DNA of 54,146 nucleotides from Rhizobium sp. (GTDB lineage: Bacteria; Pseudomonadota; Alphaproteobacteria; Rhizobiales; Rhizobiaceae), in the NCBI GenBank assembly GCA_028290545.1, contig JAQGJP010000092.1:1-54146 (forward strand), given 5' to 3'. This document shows positions 42,483-51,712 of this stretch, in pieces. Below the pieces are notes generated by a model, which saw only the letters and a list, made by a program, of their open reading frames with translations, was not told the DNA's origin and searched no databases. The position numbers and the translations under genes are program-made. Each line of letters opens with the position of its first letter. The first letter of the stretch is position 1.

Positions 42483-43208
42483 ATGCAATCGGGTCTCTAT
42501 GTCGCACTCTCGTCGCAGGTTTCGCTGGAAAAGCGAATGAATACGATCGCCGACAACCTTGCCAATATGAATACGGTCGGCTTCCGGGCCACCCAGATGA
42601 AATTCGACGACGTCATGACCAAGGTCGAAGGCGCCAGGGTCGACTACGTTTCGACCGGCCAGGAATATCTCTCGACCGACGTAGGCGCCATGGTGCAGAC
42701 CAAGAACCCGCTCGACTTCGCCATCAAGGGCGATGCCTGGTTCTCGGTCGACTCGCCGCAGGGCGCAGCGCTCACGCGGGACGGACGGTTCTCCATGCTG
42801 CCGACCGGCGATCTGGTGACGCTTGAGGGTTATCCGGTGCTGGACGCCGGCGGTGCGGCGATTCAGTTGAATGCGACCCAGGGTCCTCCGACTGCGTCCA
42901 AGGACGGCATCCTCTACCAGAATGGCAGGCCGGTGGCGCAGATTGGTCTGTTCACGGCCGATATCGGCCCGAATTATACCCGCGTCGGAAACACCGCCGT
43001 CATTCCGACCCAAGAGCCGCAACCGGTCATCAACCGTTCCGATATCGGTGTCATGCAGGGCTTCGTCGAGGAGGCCAATGTCAATCCCATTCTGCAGATG
43101 ACGCAGATGATCACGGTTTCGCGTACGTTCGAATATGTGACGCAGTTGATGCGCGATGGCGAAAGCTCGCTCGGCGATGCCATCAAGACTTTGGGCGGAG
43201 CCCGGTAA
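42483..43208 (+). CDS. flgF: Flagellar basal-body rod protein FlgF
   Basis: A 241-residue rod protein: N-terminal MQSGLYVALSSQVSLEKRMNTIADNLANMNTVGF and C-terminal VEEANVNPILQMTQMITVSRTFEYV are the flagellar rod signatures. ATG 42483 follows AGAGGA and gives the usual length; the open frame before it is not family-like. First gene of the rightward flgF-fliI-to-fliP run. Confidence 0.93.
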   Translation: MQSGLYVALSSQVSLEKRMNTIADNLANMNTVGFRATQMKFDDVMTKVEGARVDYVSTGQEYLSTDVGAMVQTKNPLDFAIKGDAWFSVDSPQGAALTRDGRFSMLPTGDLVTLEGYPVLDAGGAAIQLNATQGPPTASKDGILYQNGRPVAQIGLFTADIGPNYTRVGNTAVIPTQEPQPVINRSDIGVMQGFVEEANVNPILQMTQMITVSRTFEYVTQLMRDGESSLGDAIKTLGGAR

Positions 43209-43233
43209 CTGACTCTCTTCAAGGCGAACCGAA

Positions 43234-44634
43234 ATGCAGCCAGCAGAACTTACCGGCGCGGCGGAACAGAAAATGGCCGATGTGGCAGCACTGCTTCGCC
43301 GCTTCAGCCGTCCCGACACATTGATCGGTCATGGCGGCAAGGTGAAGACCATTGCTGCCGGCCATTACACTGTCACGGGTCTTTCGCATCACGTGCGTCT
43401 GGGTGAATTTGTCGCCCATCAGAGCAAGACGGGCGTCCATTTGGGCGAGGTCGTGCGCGTCGAGCCCGATGTCATTTTCGTCTGCCCGATCGAGCCGGGC
43501 GATCCGATCGGTATCGGCGACCTGGTTCTCAGGCGCGGAGCCTTCCGGCTCTCGCCCGACGACAGCTGGTGCGGCCGGACGATCAATTCGCTCGGCGAGC
43601 CGATCGACGGACTCGGTGCGCTTCAGAGCGGTACGAAAGCGCGCTCCATTTCCAACACCGCGCCGCCGTCGATGACGCGGCAGCGGGTTACCAAGGGCTT
43701 CAAGACCGGAGTGAGGGCGATCGATATTTTCTCACCGCTCTGCCTGGGCCAGCGCCTCGGCATCTTCGCTGGTTCCGGCGTTGGCAAGTCGACGCTTCTG
43801 TCGATGCTCGCGCGCGCCGATGCTTTCGACAAAGTGGTGATCGCCCTGGTCGGCGAACGCGGACGTGAGGTGCGCGAATTCATCGAGGACACGCTCGGCG
43901 CCAACCTGCAGAAATCGGTCGCCGTCGTTGCGACCTCGGACGAAAGCCCGATGCTGAGGAAAATGGCGCCTCTTTCGGCGATCACAATAGCGGAGCATTT
44001 TCGCGACGAGGGCCACAACGTCCTGCTGATTGTCGATAGCGTGACACGCTTTGCGCATGCGATCCGCGAGGTGGCGACCGCATCCGGCGAGCCGCCGGTG
44101 GCACGTGGCTATCCCGCTTCCGTGTTCACCGAAATGCCCAAACTTCTGGAGCGCGCAGGCCCCGGACCGGAGGGTACCGGCAGCATCACGGCGATCATTT
44201 CCATTCTCGTCGATGGCGACAATCATAACGATCCGATTGCCGACTCGACGCGTGGCATTCTCGACGGCCATATCGTGCTCGATCGCGCCCTGGCCGAAGA
44301 AGGCCGCTATCCGCCGATCGATCCGCTGGCCTCGATCTCGCGACTGGCTCGCAAGGCCTGGACGCCGGATGAGGAAAAGCTGGTATCGCGGCTGAAATCG
44401 CTGATCCATCGGTTCGAGGAAACCCGCGATCTCCGGTTGATCGGCGGCTACCGTCCCGGCGCGGACCCCGATCTCGACATGGCGGTAAAGCAGGTGCCGC
44501 CGATCTATGAAGTCCTGAAGCAGTCGCCCGGCGATCGGCCATCGCGCGATGCCTTTGCCGATATGGCCACGGCATTGAAGAATGCCGCCAGCCAGAACCA
44601 GGCGCCCGCCGCAAATATGGTTCGGCAGAGATGA
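43234..44634 (+). CDS. fliI: Flagellum-specific ATPase FliI
   Basis: A 466-residue F1-beta-like ATPase of the flagellar export system. Walker A: GIFAGSGVGKSTLLSML; Walker B region: VLLIVDSVTRFAHAIREV. The C-terminus contains SLIHRFEETRDLRLIGGYRPGADPDLD. No FliJ or FliH gene is next to it, as is usual in rhizobial clusters. It lies 25 bases after flgF. Confidence 0.95.
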   Translation: MQPAELTGAAEQKMADVAALLRRFSRPDTLIGHGGKVKTIAAGHYTVTGLSHHVRLGEFVAHQSKTGVHLGEVVRVEPDVIFVCPIEPGDPIGIGDLVLRRGAFRLSPDDSWCGRTINSLGEPIDGLGALQSGTKARSISNTAPPSMTRQRVTKGFKTGVRAIDIFSPLCLGQRLGIFAGSGVGKSTLLSMLARADAFDKVVIALVGERGREVREFIEDTLGANLQKSVAVVATSDESPMLRKMAPLSAITIAEHFRDEGHNVLLIVDSVTRFAHAIREVATASGEPPVARGYPASVFTEMPKLLERAGPGPEGTGSITAIISILVDGDNHNDPIADSTRGILDGHIVLDRALAEEGRYPPIDPLASISRLARKAWTPDEEKLVSRLKSLIHRFEETRDLRLIGGYRPGADPDLDMAVKQVPPIYEVLKQSPGDRPSRDAFADMATALKNAASQNQAPAANMVRQR

Positions 44635-44682
44635 TCCAATGCTTGTCGATAGAAATCCATTGCCTGGGAGCATTGGTGTAGT

Positions 44683-45252
44683 ATGACCGATTTCGATGCA
44701 GATGAAGCCGTGGCTCCCGCAAAGAAGGAGAAGACCAGGCGGTTCTGGACTTCCGACCGGATTATCGGTTACTCGGGCGCGGCGCTGGCGCTGACGGCCG
44801 CGTTCTTTCCATGGTACGTGTTCTTCAACGGCGCGAAGTTCGGCCTCGATGTGACCGCGTCCCTCATCTCGCGGAATTTCCCCGGCTGGTCCGATCGCCC
44901 GAGTTTCAGTGAAGCACCGACTGCGATCACCAACGAGGGCCTCAAGCTGCAGCTCGGTCCACAGGACCAGCTGCTGACCGGTACCGTGCCGGGCAAGGAC
45001 GAGGCCAAGGGGGACAAGGACGATCCGGCCGCCGTCGAGCAGCCGTTCCCGACGCAAGCGCTGAAATTCCATTTGCTGCACGTGTCGAAGGGCAAGGCCC
45101 TCATCGAGGACGGCAATGGTGTTTACATTGTCGGACCCGGGTCGGCGCTGCCGGACCAGTCCAAGGTCACCACGCTCGAGCAGCGCGACGGCCAATGGGT
45201 CATCGTCACCAACAAGGGTGACGTCTACGACAACACCGGCAAGCGGCAGTAA
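44683..45252 (+). CDS. Membrane-anchored hypothetical protein of the flagellar operon
   Basis: A 189-residue protein with one transmembrane helix (IIGYSGAALALTAAFFPWYVFF, residues ~27-48) and a soluble C-terminal part (LKFHLLHVSKGKALIEDGNGVYIVGPGSALPDQSKVTTLEQRDGQWVIVTNKGDVY) that looks beta-rich. No named domain is recognised. S. meliloti has an unknown gene at the same place, between fliI and flgB (recalled). The conserved position and lack of break in the operon suggest a flagellar role, for instance as a FliJ- or FliH-like accessory, but the sequence does not show this. Confidence 0.78.
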   Translation: MTDFDADEAVAPAKKEKTRRFWTSDRIIGYSGAALALTAAFFPWYVFFNGAKFGLDVTASLISRNFPGWSDRPSFSEAPTAITNEGLKLQLGPQDQLLTGTVPGKDEAKGDKDDPAAVEQPFPTQALKFHLLHVSKGKALIEDGNGVYIVGPGSALPDQSKVTTLEQRDGQWVIVTNKGDVYDNTGKRQ

Positions 45253-45312
45253 ATTTCTCGGGGCTTTCGTACAGCAAGTCCCGCGCAAGATTATCTCCTT
45301 AGGGTCGAACCA

Positions 45313-45343
45313 GTCATGAAGACGAAGTTCGGTCATGAAGACG
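45313..45343 (+). repeat. Short direct repeat in the flgB leader
   Basis: GTCATGAAGACG occurs at 45313-45324 and again at 45332-45343. Each copy contains an ATG out of frame with flgB. The true ribosome site GGAGA follows directly before ATG 45354. Confidence 0.4.
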
Positions 45344-45353
45344 GAGATCATCA

Positions 45354-45737
45354 ATGCAGCCCATTCAACTTTTTGAATTGGCGTCACGGCAGGCGGAATG
45401 GCTACAGGTCCGCCAGAGTGTCGTATCAGGCAATATTGCCAACGCCAACACACCAGCATTCAAGGCGCAGGACGTCGCACCTTTCCAGGACGTCCTGGAC
45501 AACACGCGCATGCCCATGTCCGTGACCAGTCCGATGCATTTTGCGGACAGGGACAGCGACACCTACATGGTGCAATCGGGAGTCGACAAGGGCGCGGCCT
45601 CCCAACTGTCCGGCAATTCGGTCGATCTGTCGAGCGAGATCATGAAAGAGGGCATGGTCAAGCGCGACTATGATCTCAACGCCGGGATAGTGAAGGCGTT
45701 CAACAAGATGATGCTCATGACCGTCAGGAAGGGTTGA
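45354..45737 (+). CDS. flgB: Flagellar proximal rod protein FlgB
   Basis: A 127-residue FlgB: IQLFELASRQAEWLQVRQSVVSGNIANANTPAFKAQDV at the N-terminus, a short variable middle and the C-terminal VKRDYDLNAGIVKAFNKMML. GGAGA precedes the ATG. It joins FlgC, FliE, FlgF and FlgG in the rod. flgC begins 3 bases after its stop. Confidence 0.93.
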   Translation: MQPIQLFELASRQAEWLQVRQSVVSGNIANANTPAFKAQDVAPFQDVLDNTRMPMSVTSPMHFADRDSDTYMVQSGVDKGAASQLSGNSVDLSSEIMKEGMVKRDYDLNAGIVKAFNKMMLMTVRKG

Positions 45738-45740
45738 TAG

Positions 45741-46160
45741 ATGGATCCGTTAAGCGCTTCCCTTCAAATTTCCGCTTCGGGCCTTTCGGCGCAGTCCACA
45801 CGGTTGCGCATCGTGTCCGAAAATCTTGCCAATGCGCGATCGACCGCGGAAGTTCCCGGCGCCGATCCCTACCAGCGCAAGACGATCACCTTCTCCGACG
45901 AACTCGACCGTGCAAGCGGTGTATCGACCGTCGAGGTTCAGCGCATCGGCAAGGACAAGACGCCGTTCATTTCCGAATATGACCCGGGCAATCCGGCCGC
46001 AGATGCCAAGGGCATGGTCAAGTATCCGAATGTCAACGTGCTGGTCGAAATGGCCGACATGCGGGAGGCCAATCGTTCCTATGAGGCCAACCTGCAATCC
46101 ATCAAACAGGCGCGTGACCTGATCACATCCACCATAGATCTTCTGAGGTCGTCGTCATGA
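45741..46160 (+). CDS. flgC: Flagellar proximal rod protein FlgC
   Basis: A 139-residue Flg[34 protein letters not shown] and [25 protein letters not shown]. The stop overlaps the fliE start by four bases (ATGA). Confidence 0.94.
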   Translation: MDPLSASLQISASGLSAQSTRLRIVSENLANARSTAEVPGADPYQRKTITFSDELDRASGVSTVEVQRIGKDKTPFISEYDPGNPAADAKGMVKYPNVNVLVEMADMREANRSYEANLQSIKQARDLITSTIDLLRSSS

Positions 46161-46480
46161 TAGACGGTATTAGCGCACTGAACGCTGCTTCCCTGGCTTC
46201 CGAAATGAAGAAGGCGAGCGAGTCCGAGGCAACCAAGCCCAGCCTCGAGGCACAGAATGCCGGCGCGACATTCGCCGACTTCATGAACAATCTCGGCACG
46301 ACTTTCGTCGACAACATGAAAGATGCCGAAAAGAAATCCACGGACGGTATCCTGGGCAAGGCCAGTGTGCGCGAGGTGGTTGAATCGGTCATGACCGCCG
46401 ACCAGACACTGCAGACCGCGATGGCGTTCAGGGACAAGATCGTTTCGGCTTATCTTGAAGTCATTAAGATGCCAATCTGA
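46157..46480 (+). CDS. fliE: Flagellar hook-basal body protein FliE
   Basis: A 107-residue FliE, the junction between MS ring and rod: [61 protein letters not shown]. The last segment is the usual conserved end. flgG starts 9 bases on. Confidence 0.93.
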   Translation: MIDGISALNAASLASEMKKASESEATKPSLEAQNAGATFADFMNNLGTTFVDNMKDAEKKSTDGILGKASVREVVESVMTADQTLQTAMAFRDKIVSAYLEVIKMPI

Positions 46481-46489
46481 GGTAAGATC

Positions 46490-47278
46490 ATGAGAGCTCT
46501 CGCTATCGCAGCTACGGGTATGAATGCCCAACAGACCAATCTCGAAGTCATCGCCAACAACATCGCCAACATCAACACCACCGGCTACAAGCGGGCGAGG
46601 GCGGAGTTCACGGATCTCATCTACCAGACCGACCGCGCCGCGGGCGTCTCCAACGAGGCAAACCAGTCTTTGGTGCCCGAGGGCGTCAACATCGGTCTCG
46701 GCGTCAAGCTGGCCGCTGTTCGCAACCTGCACACCGAAGGCGATCTCGTCTCGACCGGCAATCCGCTCGACGTTGCCCTCATCGGCCGGGGCTTCTTCCA
46801 GATCCAGATGCCGGACGGTACAACGAAGTACACCCGCGACGGTGCCTTCAATCAGAACGAGAACGGCGACCTGGTGACGATTGACGGCAATGCGGTCATT
46901 CCAAACATCAACATACCGGTCAATGCGACCCAGATCACCATCAACAAGACCGGCCAGGTTTTTGCCACCATCGCCAACGCCACCACGCCGACCCAGCTGG
47001 GGCAGTTGCAGATCGCCAACTTCGTCAATGAAGCCGGCCTCAAGGAACTTGGCGACAATATGTTCGAGGAGACGGCGGCGTCCGGTACCCCGATCCCCGG
47101 TGTACCCAACGATCCGTCCTACGCCTACGTCCAGCAGAATTACCTTGAGGGCTCCAACGTCGATCCGGTCAAGGAAATCACCGAGTTGATATCGGCGCAG
47201 CGCGCCTATGAAATGAACTCCAAGGTTATCACAACCGCCGACGAGATGGCCTCCACCGTCAGCAAGGGCATGAGATAA
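46490..47278 (+). CDS. flgG: Flagellar distal rod protein FlgG
   Basis: A 262-residue FlgG of normal length: [35 protein letters not shown] at the start and [31 protein letters not shown] at the end. The flgA gene follows 16 bases downstream. Confidence 0.95.
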   Translation: MRALAIAATGMNAQQTNLEVIANNIANINTTGYKRARAEFTDLIYQTDRAAGVSNEANQSLVPEGVNIGLGVKLAAVRNLHTEGDLVSTGNPLDVALIGRGFFQIQMPDGTTKYTRDGAFNQNENGDLVTIDGNAVIPNINIPVNATQITINKTGQVFATIANATTPTQLGQLQIANFVNEAGLKELGDNMFEETAASGTPIPGVPNDPSYAYVQQNYLEGSNVDPVKEITELISAQRAYEMNSKVITTADEMASTVSKGMR

Positions 47279-47294
47279 TGAAAGGCGGGCAAAC

Positions 47295-47783
47295 ATGATG
47301 TTTGGCTTGACGCATTCCAGAATCCTCAGAAGAGTGGCCGTCATCGCCGCTCTCCCGATTTTCCTCTCTGTTTCGCCCTGTGCAGAGGCGGCACAGCTCG
47401 GCGTGGCTGTTGTGCCGACGACGATCATCTATCCCGGACAGCAAATTGCAACGACCCAGCTGAATGTGGTGAATGTCACCAATCCCGATCTGATCGAAGG
47501 CTATGCGACGTCGATTTCGCAAGTTGAGGGAATGATCTCGAACAGGACGCTGGTTCCAGGTCGAACCATCATGCTCTCGGCTCTCCGGCAACAGTTCACG
47601 GTCAAGCGGGGGGACAAGTCCGTGCTCGTTTACGATAACGGCTCGCTGCGCATTACCGCCGCCGGCACGCCGCTCGCGGATGGCAATACCGGCGATCTGA
47701 TCAGTGCGCGCAACACCGATTCGGGCGTGATCATTTCCGGAACGGTTATGGCCGACGGCACGATTCTGGTGGCGCAGAAATGA
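47295..47783 (+). CDS. flgA: Flagellar P-ring assembly chaperone FlgA
   Basis: A 162-residue FlgA with a signal peptide (RVAVIAALPIFLSVSPCAEAAQ) and a C-terminal SAF-like domain (VPGRTIMLSALRQQFTVKRGDKSVLVY). It helps FlgI form the P ring in the periplasm. ATG 47295 or 47298. The stop overlaps the flgI start (ATGA). Confidence 0.9.
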   Translation: MMFGLTHSRILRRVAVIAALPIFLSVSPCAEAAQLGVAVVPTTIIYPGQQIATTQLNVVNVTNPDLIEGYATSISQVEGMISNRTLVPGRTIMLSALRQQFTVKRGDKSVLVYDNGSLRITAAGTPLADGNTGDLISARNTDSGVIISGTVMADGTILVAQK

Positions 47784-48898
47784 AGAGCTTCATCAACATC
47801 CTGATTGCGGTTTTGGTCCTTACCGGCATTGCGCCCAATTATGCCGAGGCCATGGCGACGGCGCGCATCAAGGATATTGCCTCGCTCCAGGCTGGTCGTG
47901 ACAACCAGTTGATCGGCTATGGTCTTGTGGTCGGCTTGCAGGGGACGGGCGACAGCTTGAGATCCTCGCCGTTCACCGAACAGTCGTTGCGGGCCATGCT
48001 GCAGAATCTCGGCATTTCCACGCAGGGCGGCGAAAACCGCTCCAAGAATATCGCTGCGGTCATGGTCACCGCCACGCTGCCGCCCTTTGCCAGCCCGGGC
48101 AGTCGCATGGACGTGTCGGTAAGCTCGCTGGGCGACGCCACATCGCTGCGCGGTGGCACGCTGGTCATGACATCGCTGACCGGCGCCGATGGGCAGATCT
48201 ATGCGGTTGCGCAGGGCCCCATTGTCGTCTCCGGCTTTTCCGCGACAGGGGACGCCACGAAATTGACGCAAGGGGTGACGACTGCCGGCCGCGTGCCGAA
48301 CGGCGCGATCATCGAACGGCCGCTGCCCTCGCGCTTCAAGGATTCGGTTAATCTGGTCCTGCAATTGCGCAACCCGGATTTCTCGACTGCGGTACGCATG
48401 ACCGATGCGATCAACAGTTTTTCGCAGGACACTTATGGCGGCCCGATCGCCACCGTCAACGATAACCAGGAAGTTGTCGTCGAAAAGCCCAAGCGTGCTG
48501 ATCTGGCGCGACTGATGGCCGAGATAGAAAATCTGGTCATCGACACCGATACGCCGGCCAAGGTGGTCATCAACGAGCGGACGGGCACGATTGTCATCGG
48601 CGCCGATGTCCGGATATCCACGGTCGCCGTCAGCTACGGAACCCTCACTGTCCAGGTCAGCGAGCATCCGATCGTCGTTCAGCCGCTGCCTTTCTCCAAT
48701 GGGCAAACGGCCGTGCAGCCGCAGACCGATATCATTGCGCAGCAGGCAAACAGCAAGGTGGCGATCATCAAGGGGTCCGACCTCAAATCGCTGGTCTCCG
48801 GGCTCAACAGCATCGGCGTGAAGCCGGACGGCATTATCGCAATTCTTCAGGGGATTAAATCGGCCGGGGCGCTACAGGCGGAGCTCGTATTGCAATGA
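47780..48898 (+). CDS. flgI: Flagellar P-ring protein FlgI
   Basis: A 372-residue FlgI with a signal peptide (ILIAVLVLTGIAPNYAEAMA). Conserved: RIKDIASLQAGRDNQLIGYGLVVGLQGTGDS, RMDVSVSSLGDATSLRGGTL and the C-terminal SGLNSIGVKPDGIIAILQGIKSAGALQAELVLQ. Stop overlaps motE by four bases. Confidence 0.95.
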   Translation: MKSFINILIAVLVLTGIAPNYAEAMATARIKDIASLQAGRDNQLIGYGLVVGLQGTGDSLRSSPFTEQSLRAMLQNLGISTQGGENRSKNIAAVMVTATLPPFASPGSRMDVSVSSLGDATSLRGGTLVMTSLTGADGQIYAVAQGPIVVSGFSATGDATKLTQGVTTAGRVPNGAIIERPLPSRFKDSVNLVLQLRNPDFSTAVRMTDAINSFSQDTYGGPIATVNDNQEVVVEKPKRADLARLMAEIENLVIDTDTPAKVVINERTGTIVIGADVRISTVAVSYGTLTVQVSEHPIVVQPLPFSNGQTAVQPQTDIIAQQANSKVAIIKGSDLKSLVSGLNSIGVKPDGIIAILQGIKSAGALQAELVLQ

Positions 48899-49431
48899 TA
48901 AAATTCAGCAGCATCCAGGGCATTCTGGCTCGGGTCACCATCCTTTCGGCTGTCTGTCTTTCGGTCTCCGGTGCATTTGCCGAGGATAAGGCCGTCGACA
49001 ACCAGAAACCCGCGGCCAAGACTGCACGCGAGGAAATCAAGGCGTTCTGCGCCAACATTGCCGACGCGGCCCGCGACCAGCGCTATCAAATGCAAAAGGA
49101 AGAGCTCACGAAGCTTCAGGCCCAGGTCAATGATCGCATCGTGGTGCTGGAGCAGCGCAAGGGCGAATACCAGGACTGGCTGAACAGGCGCAACGCTTTC
49201 ATGAAGCAGGCGCAGGCCGGGCTTACCTCCATCTACGCGAAGATGGCGCCGGACGCCGCTGCCGCACAGATGAACCTGGTCGACCCCAATCTGGCCGCTG
49301 CCATCATCACCAAGCTGAAGCCTGGCCAGGCCAGTTTGATCCTGACCGAGATGGATCCGAAGTCCGCCGCAACGGTCACAGCAATCATGTCGGCAATTGA
49401 ACAGCGCGACGCAGCGAGGAATCCGACATGA
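48895..49431 (+). CDS. motE: Motility protein MotE (MotC chaperone)
   Basis: A 178-residue exported protein: signal peptide (VTILSAVCLSVSGAFAED), a coiled-coil region (QRYQMQKEELTKLQAQVNDRIVVLEQRKGEYQDWLNRR) and a C-terminal MgtE-N-like helical part (ASLILTEMDPKSAATVTAIMSAIEQR). A cysteine in IKAFCANIAD fits the disulfide dimer known for MotE. In S. meliloti it stabilises periplasmic MotC. Located between flgI and flgH with 4-base overlaps at both ends. Confidence 0.9.
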   Translation: MIKFSSIQGILARVTILSAVCLSVSGAFAEDKAVDNQKPAAKTAREEIKAFCANIADAARDQRYQMQKEELTKLQAQVNDRIVVLEQRKGEYQDWLNRRNAFMKQAQAGLTSIYAKMAPDAAAAQMNLVDPNLAAAIITKLKPGQASLILTEMDPKSAATVTAIMSAIEQRDAARNPT

Positions 49432-50147
49432 AGGTGAAATTTGCGTTCCTGGCGGTCGCATCCCTGCTTGCGGGCTGCAGTTCGCAGTCGGTCAAGGAAA
49501 TCGGCCGCGCGCCGGTGATGAGTCCGATCGGCACCGGCCTGCAATTCACCAAGGCCAATGACCTGTCGCTTTATCCGAAGCAGCCTCAGGACGTTGCCAC
49601 CGGCTATTCGCTGTGGAATGACAAAAAGGCCACTCTTTTCAAGGATGCGCGCGCGCTGAATATCGGCGACATCCTGACCGTCACGATCAATATCGACGAC
49701 TCTGCATCCTTCGACAACACGACCGATCGCAGCCGCACGAACACTTGGGCCAACAACACCGGATTGAAGGCCGGTAATCCGGGCGACGATTCCGCGGCCC
49801 TCGGCATTTCGGCGAATCTCAATCACGATTCGTCGACCTCGACCAAAGGCGACGGCTCGATCGAGCGCAAGGAAAAGCTGACATTGCAGGTCGCCGTCGT
49901 GGTCACTGGCCAGATGGACAATGGCAATCTGCTGATCAGCGGATCGCAGGAAGTGCGTGTCAACCAGGAACTCCGCGTGCTCAATCTGGCAGGCATCGTC
50001 CGTCCGCTGGACGTCGATGCCAACAACAAGATTTCCTACGAGAAGATCGCCGAAGCCCGGATTTCCTATGGCGGCCGCGGCCGTCTGTCCGAAGTCCAGA
50101 ACGCTCCGGTCGGTCAGCAATTCCTGGATATCTTCTCGCCCCTGTGA
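49428..50147 (+). CDS. flgH: Flagellar L-ring lipoprotein FlgH
   Basis: A 239-residue lipoprotein with lipobox LLAGC (Cys at residue 16). FlgH blocks: FKDARALNIGDILTVTINIDDSA, KLTLQVAVVVTGQMDNGNLLISGSQEVRVNQELRVLNLAGIVRPLDV and ARISYGGRGRLSEVQ. It forms the outer-membrane ring. Confidence 0.95.
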   Translation: MKVKFAFLAVASLLAGCSSQSVKEIGRAPVMSPIGTGLQFTKANDLSLYPKQPQDVATGYSLWNDKKATLFKDARALNIGDILTVTINIDDSASFDNTTDRSRTNTWANNTGLKAGNPGDDSAALGISANLNHDSSTSTKGDGSIERKEKLTLQVAVVVTGQMDNGNLLISGSQEVRVNQELRVLNLAGIVRPLDVDANNKISYEKIAEARISYGGRGRLSEVQNAPVGQQFLDIFSPL

Positions 50148-50185
50148 TGTGGGCGGAACAACGCCCGACAGGGCATCGGTGAACC

Positions 50186-50689
50186 ATGGTTGATGTTATC
50201 GACGGCGAAGCGCCGAAGAAGAAATCCGGAATGGTGATGACGATTGCCGCTGTGGCGATCGTTACCATCATCGCCGGCGCTGGAGGATGGTTCCTGGGAA
50301 GCATGCTGGCGCCTGCGGTGGAGCCGCCGAAGAAACCGCTTTCGACGGATGCGGCGGGGGCCGCTAAAAAGCCGGACGATGGTCTGCCGATGATCTCGAC
50401 CGAAGAAAATGGCGTCGTGCAACTCGAACCGATCACTACAAATCTGGCATTTCCTTCGGATTCCTGGGTTCGTCTTGACGTGGCGCTGCTTTTCAAGGAC
50501 AAACCCGACGTCAAGCTTGCCGAGACGATTCACCAGGACATCCTGGTCTATCTCCGGACGGTAACGTTGCAGCAGATCGAGGGGCCGCGTGGCTTCCAGT
50601 ATCTCAAGGATGACCTCCAGGATCGGGCCGATCTGATCTCGGAAGGGAAGATATCGAAAATTCTGTTCAGGACATTTGTGATCGAATGA
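50186..50689 (+). CDS. fliL: Flagellar basal body-associated protein FliL
   Basis: A 167-residue FliL with one transmembrane helix (GMVMTIAAVAIVTIIAGAGGWFLG) and a periplasmic domain ending DRADLISEGKISKILFRTFVIE. FliL associates with stators and the MS ring. Stop overlaps fliP by four bases. Confidence 0.92.
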   Translation: MVDVIDGEAPKKKSGMVMTIAAVAIVTIIAGAGGWFLGSMLAPAVEPPKKPLSTDAAGAAKKPDDGLPMISTEENGVVQLEPITTNLAFPSDSWVRLDVALLFKDKPDVKLAETIHQDILVYLRTVTLQQIEGPRGFQYLKDDLQDRADLISEGKISKILFRTFVIE

Positions 50690-51444
50690 CCGGCCGTTAT
50701 CTGAGATCCGTTGCCCTATTTTCGGTTGTCTGTCTCGTCTTGAGCGCAACCGATGTCGCCTATGCGCAGACCACGACGCCCGACATCCTGAACACCCCGA
50801 TCAGCGGTTCCGTGGCAAGCTGGATCATCCGCACATTCGGGTTGCTGACCATCCTTTCGATAGCGCCCGGCATTCTCGTCATGGTAACGAGCTTTCCGCG
50901 TTTCATCATCGCTTTCTCGATCCTGCGATCCGGCATGGGGCTGTCGTCCACGCCGTCGAACATGATCCTGACCAGCCTGGCGCTGTTCATGACCTTCTTC
51001 GTCATGTCGCCGACGCTGGAACGTGCCTGGCGCGACGGCGCGCAGCCATTGCTTGCCGAGCAGATCAATGAAACGGAGGCGCTGACGCGCATAGCGGTGC
51101 CGTTCCGCGAGTTCATGGCGGCCAACACCCGTGACAAGGATCTTAAACTGTTTGCCGATATTGCCGCCGAACGCGGCCAGCCCGCGGTGACCAATGGAGC
51201 CGTGGATCTCAGGGTGCTGGTGCCAGCCTTCATGATCTCCGAGATCCGCAGAGGATTTGAAATCGGCTTCCTGATCGTGCTTCCCTTTCTGGTCATTGAT
51301 TTGATCGTGGCGACGATCACCATGGCGATGGGCATGATGATGTTGCCGCCGACCTCGATTTCCCTGCCGTTCAAGATCCTGTTCTTCGTGCTGATCGACG
51401 GCTGGAACCTGCTTGTCGGCAGTCTGGTGCGGTCCTTCAACTAA
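50686..51444 (+). CDS. fliP: Flagellar export gate protein FliP
   Basis: A 252-residue FliP with a cleavable signal peptide (VALFSVVCLVLSATDVAYAQ), as in other FliP, and four hydrophobic segments. Conserved: FPRFIIAFSILRSGMGLSSTPSN, VLVPAFMISEIRRGFEIGFLI and LPPTSISLPFKILFFVLIDGWNLLVGSLVRSF. Last gene of the long rightward flagellar run; a hairpin follows. Confidence 0.95.
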   Translation: MTGRYLRSVALFSVVCLVLSATDVAYAQTTTPDILNTPISGSVASWIIRTFGLLTILSIAPGILVMVTSFPRFIIAFSILRSGMGLSSTPSNMILTSLALFMTFFVMSPTLERAWRDGAQPLLAEQINETEALTRIAVPFREFMAANTRDKDLKLFADIAAERGQPAVTNGAVDLRVLVPAFMISEIRRGFEIGFLIVLPFLVIDLIVATITMAMGMMMLPPTSISLPFKILFFVLIDGWNLLVGSLVRSFN

Positions 51445-51468
51445 CGCATTTCCCAACACTCCCGAAGA

Positions 51469-51492
51469 ACCGGATTTCGCAGGAAATCCGGT
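51469..51492 (+). terminator. Terminator-like hairpin after fliP
   Basis: ACCGGATTTC (51469-51478) pairs perfectly with GAAATCCGGT (51483-51492) around a 4-base loop; a loosely T-rich stretch follows. It separates the fliP operon from the flagellins. Confidence 0.5.
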
Positions 51493-51623
51493 CATTTGCC
51501 GTTTCTTAACCACAATTACCAACACCTAAATTGCAAACCCGGATTTTAAGTGATTGGCAAGTTCTGCCGACCATATTTGCCCTTACACGACGATAAGGTC
51601 TCAAGCCAAAAAGGCGGACCGAT

Positions 51624-51651
51624 GGCATGATGCCGAAACGCCGTACCGGTA
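51624..51651 (+). promoter_or_regulatory. Shared motility promoter-region motif, first flagellin
   Basis: GGCATGATGCC, then after four bases CGCCGTACCGGTA; the two blocks match the copy before icpA exactly. It ends 61 bases before the flagellin ATG. A TTAACCAC box lies further upstream at 51506-51513. Confidence 0.65.
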
Positions 51652-51712
51652 AGACTCTTTCGAATCCGGCATGTCCCTAACCTTGTAACGCGTAAAAAAG
51701 GGACAACCCCAA

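Noticed and set aside
43732..45459. 575-codon antisense frame across fliI and the next gene
   Set aside because: It covers two well-supported plus-strand genes and has no domain or ribosome site.
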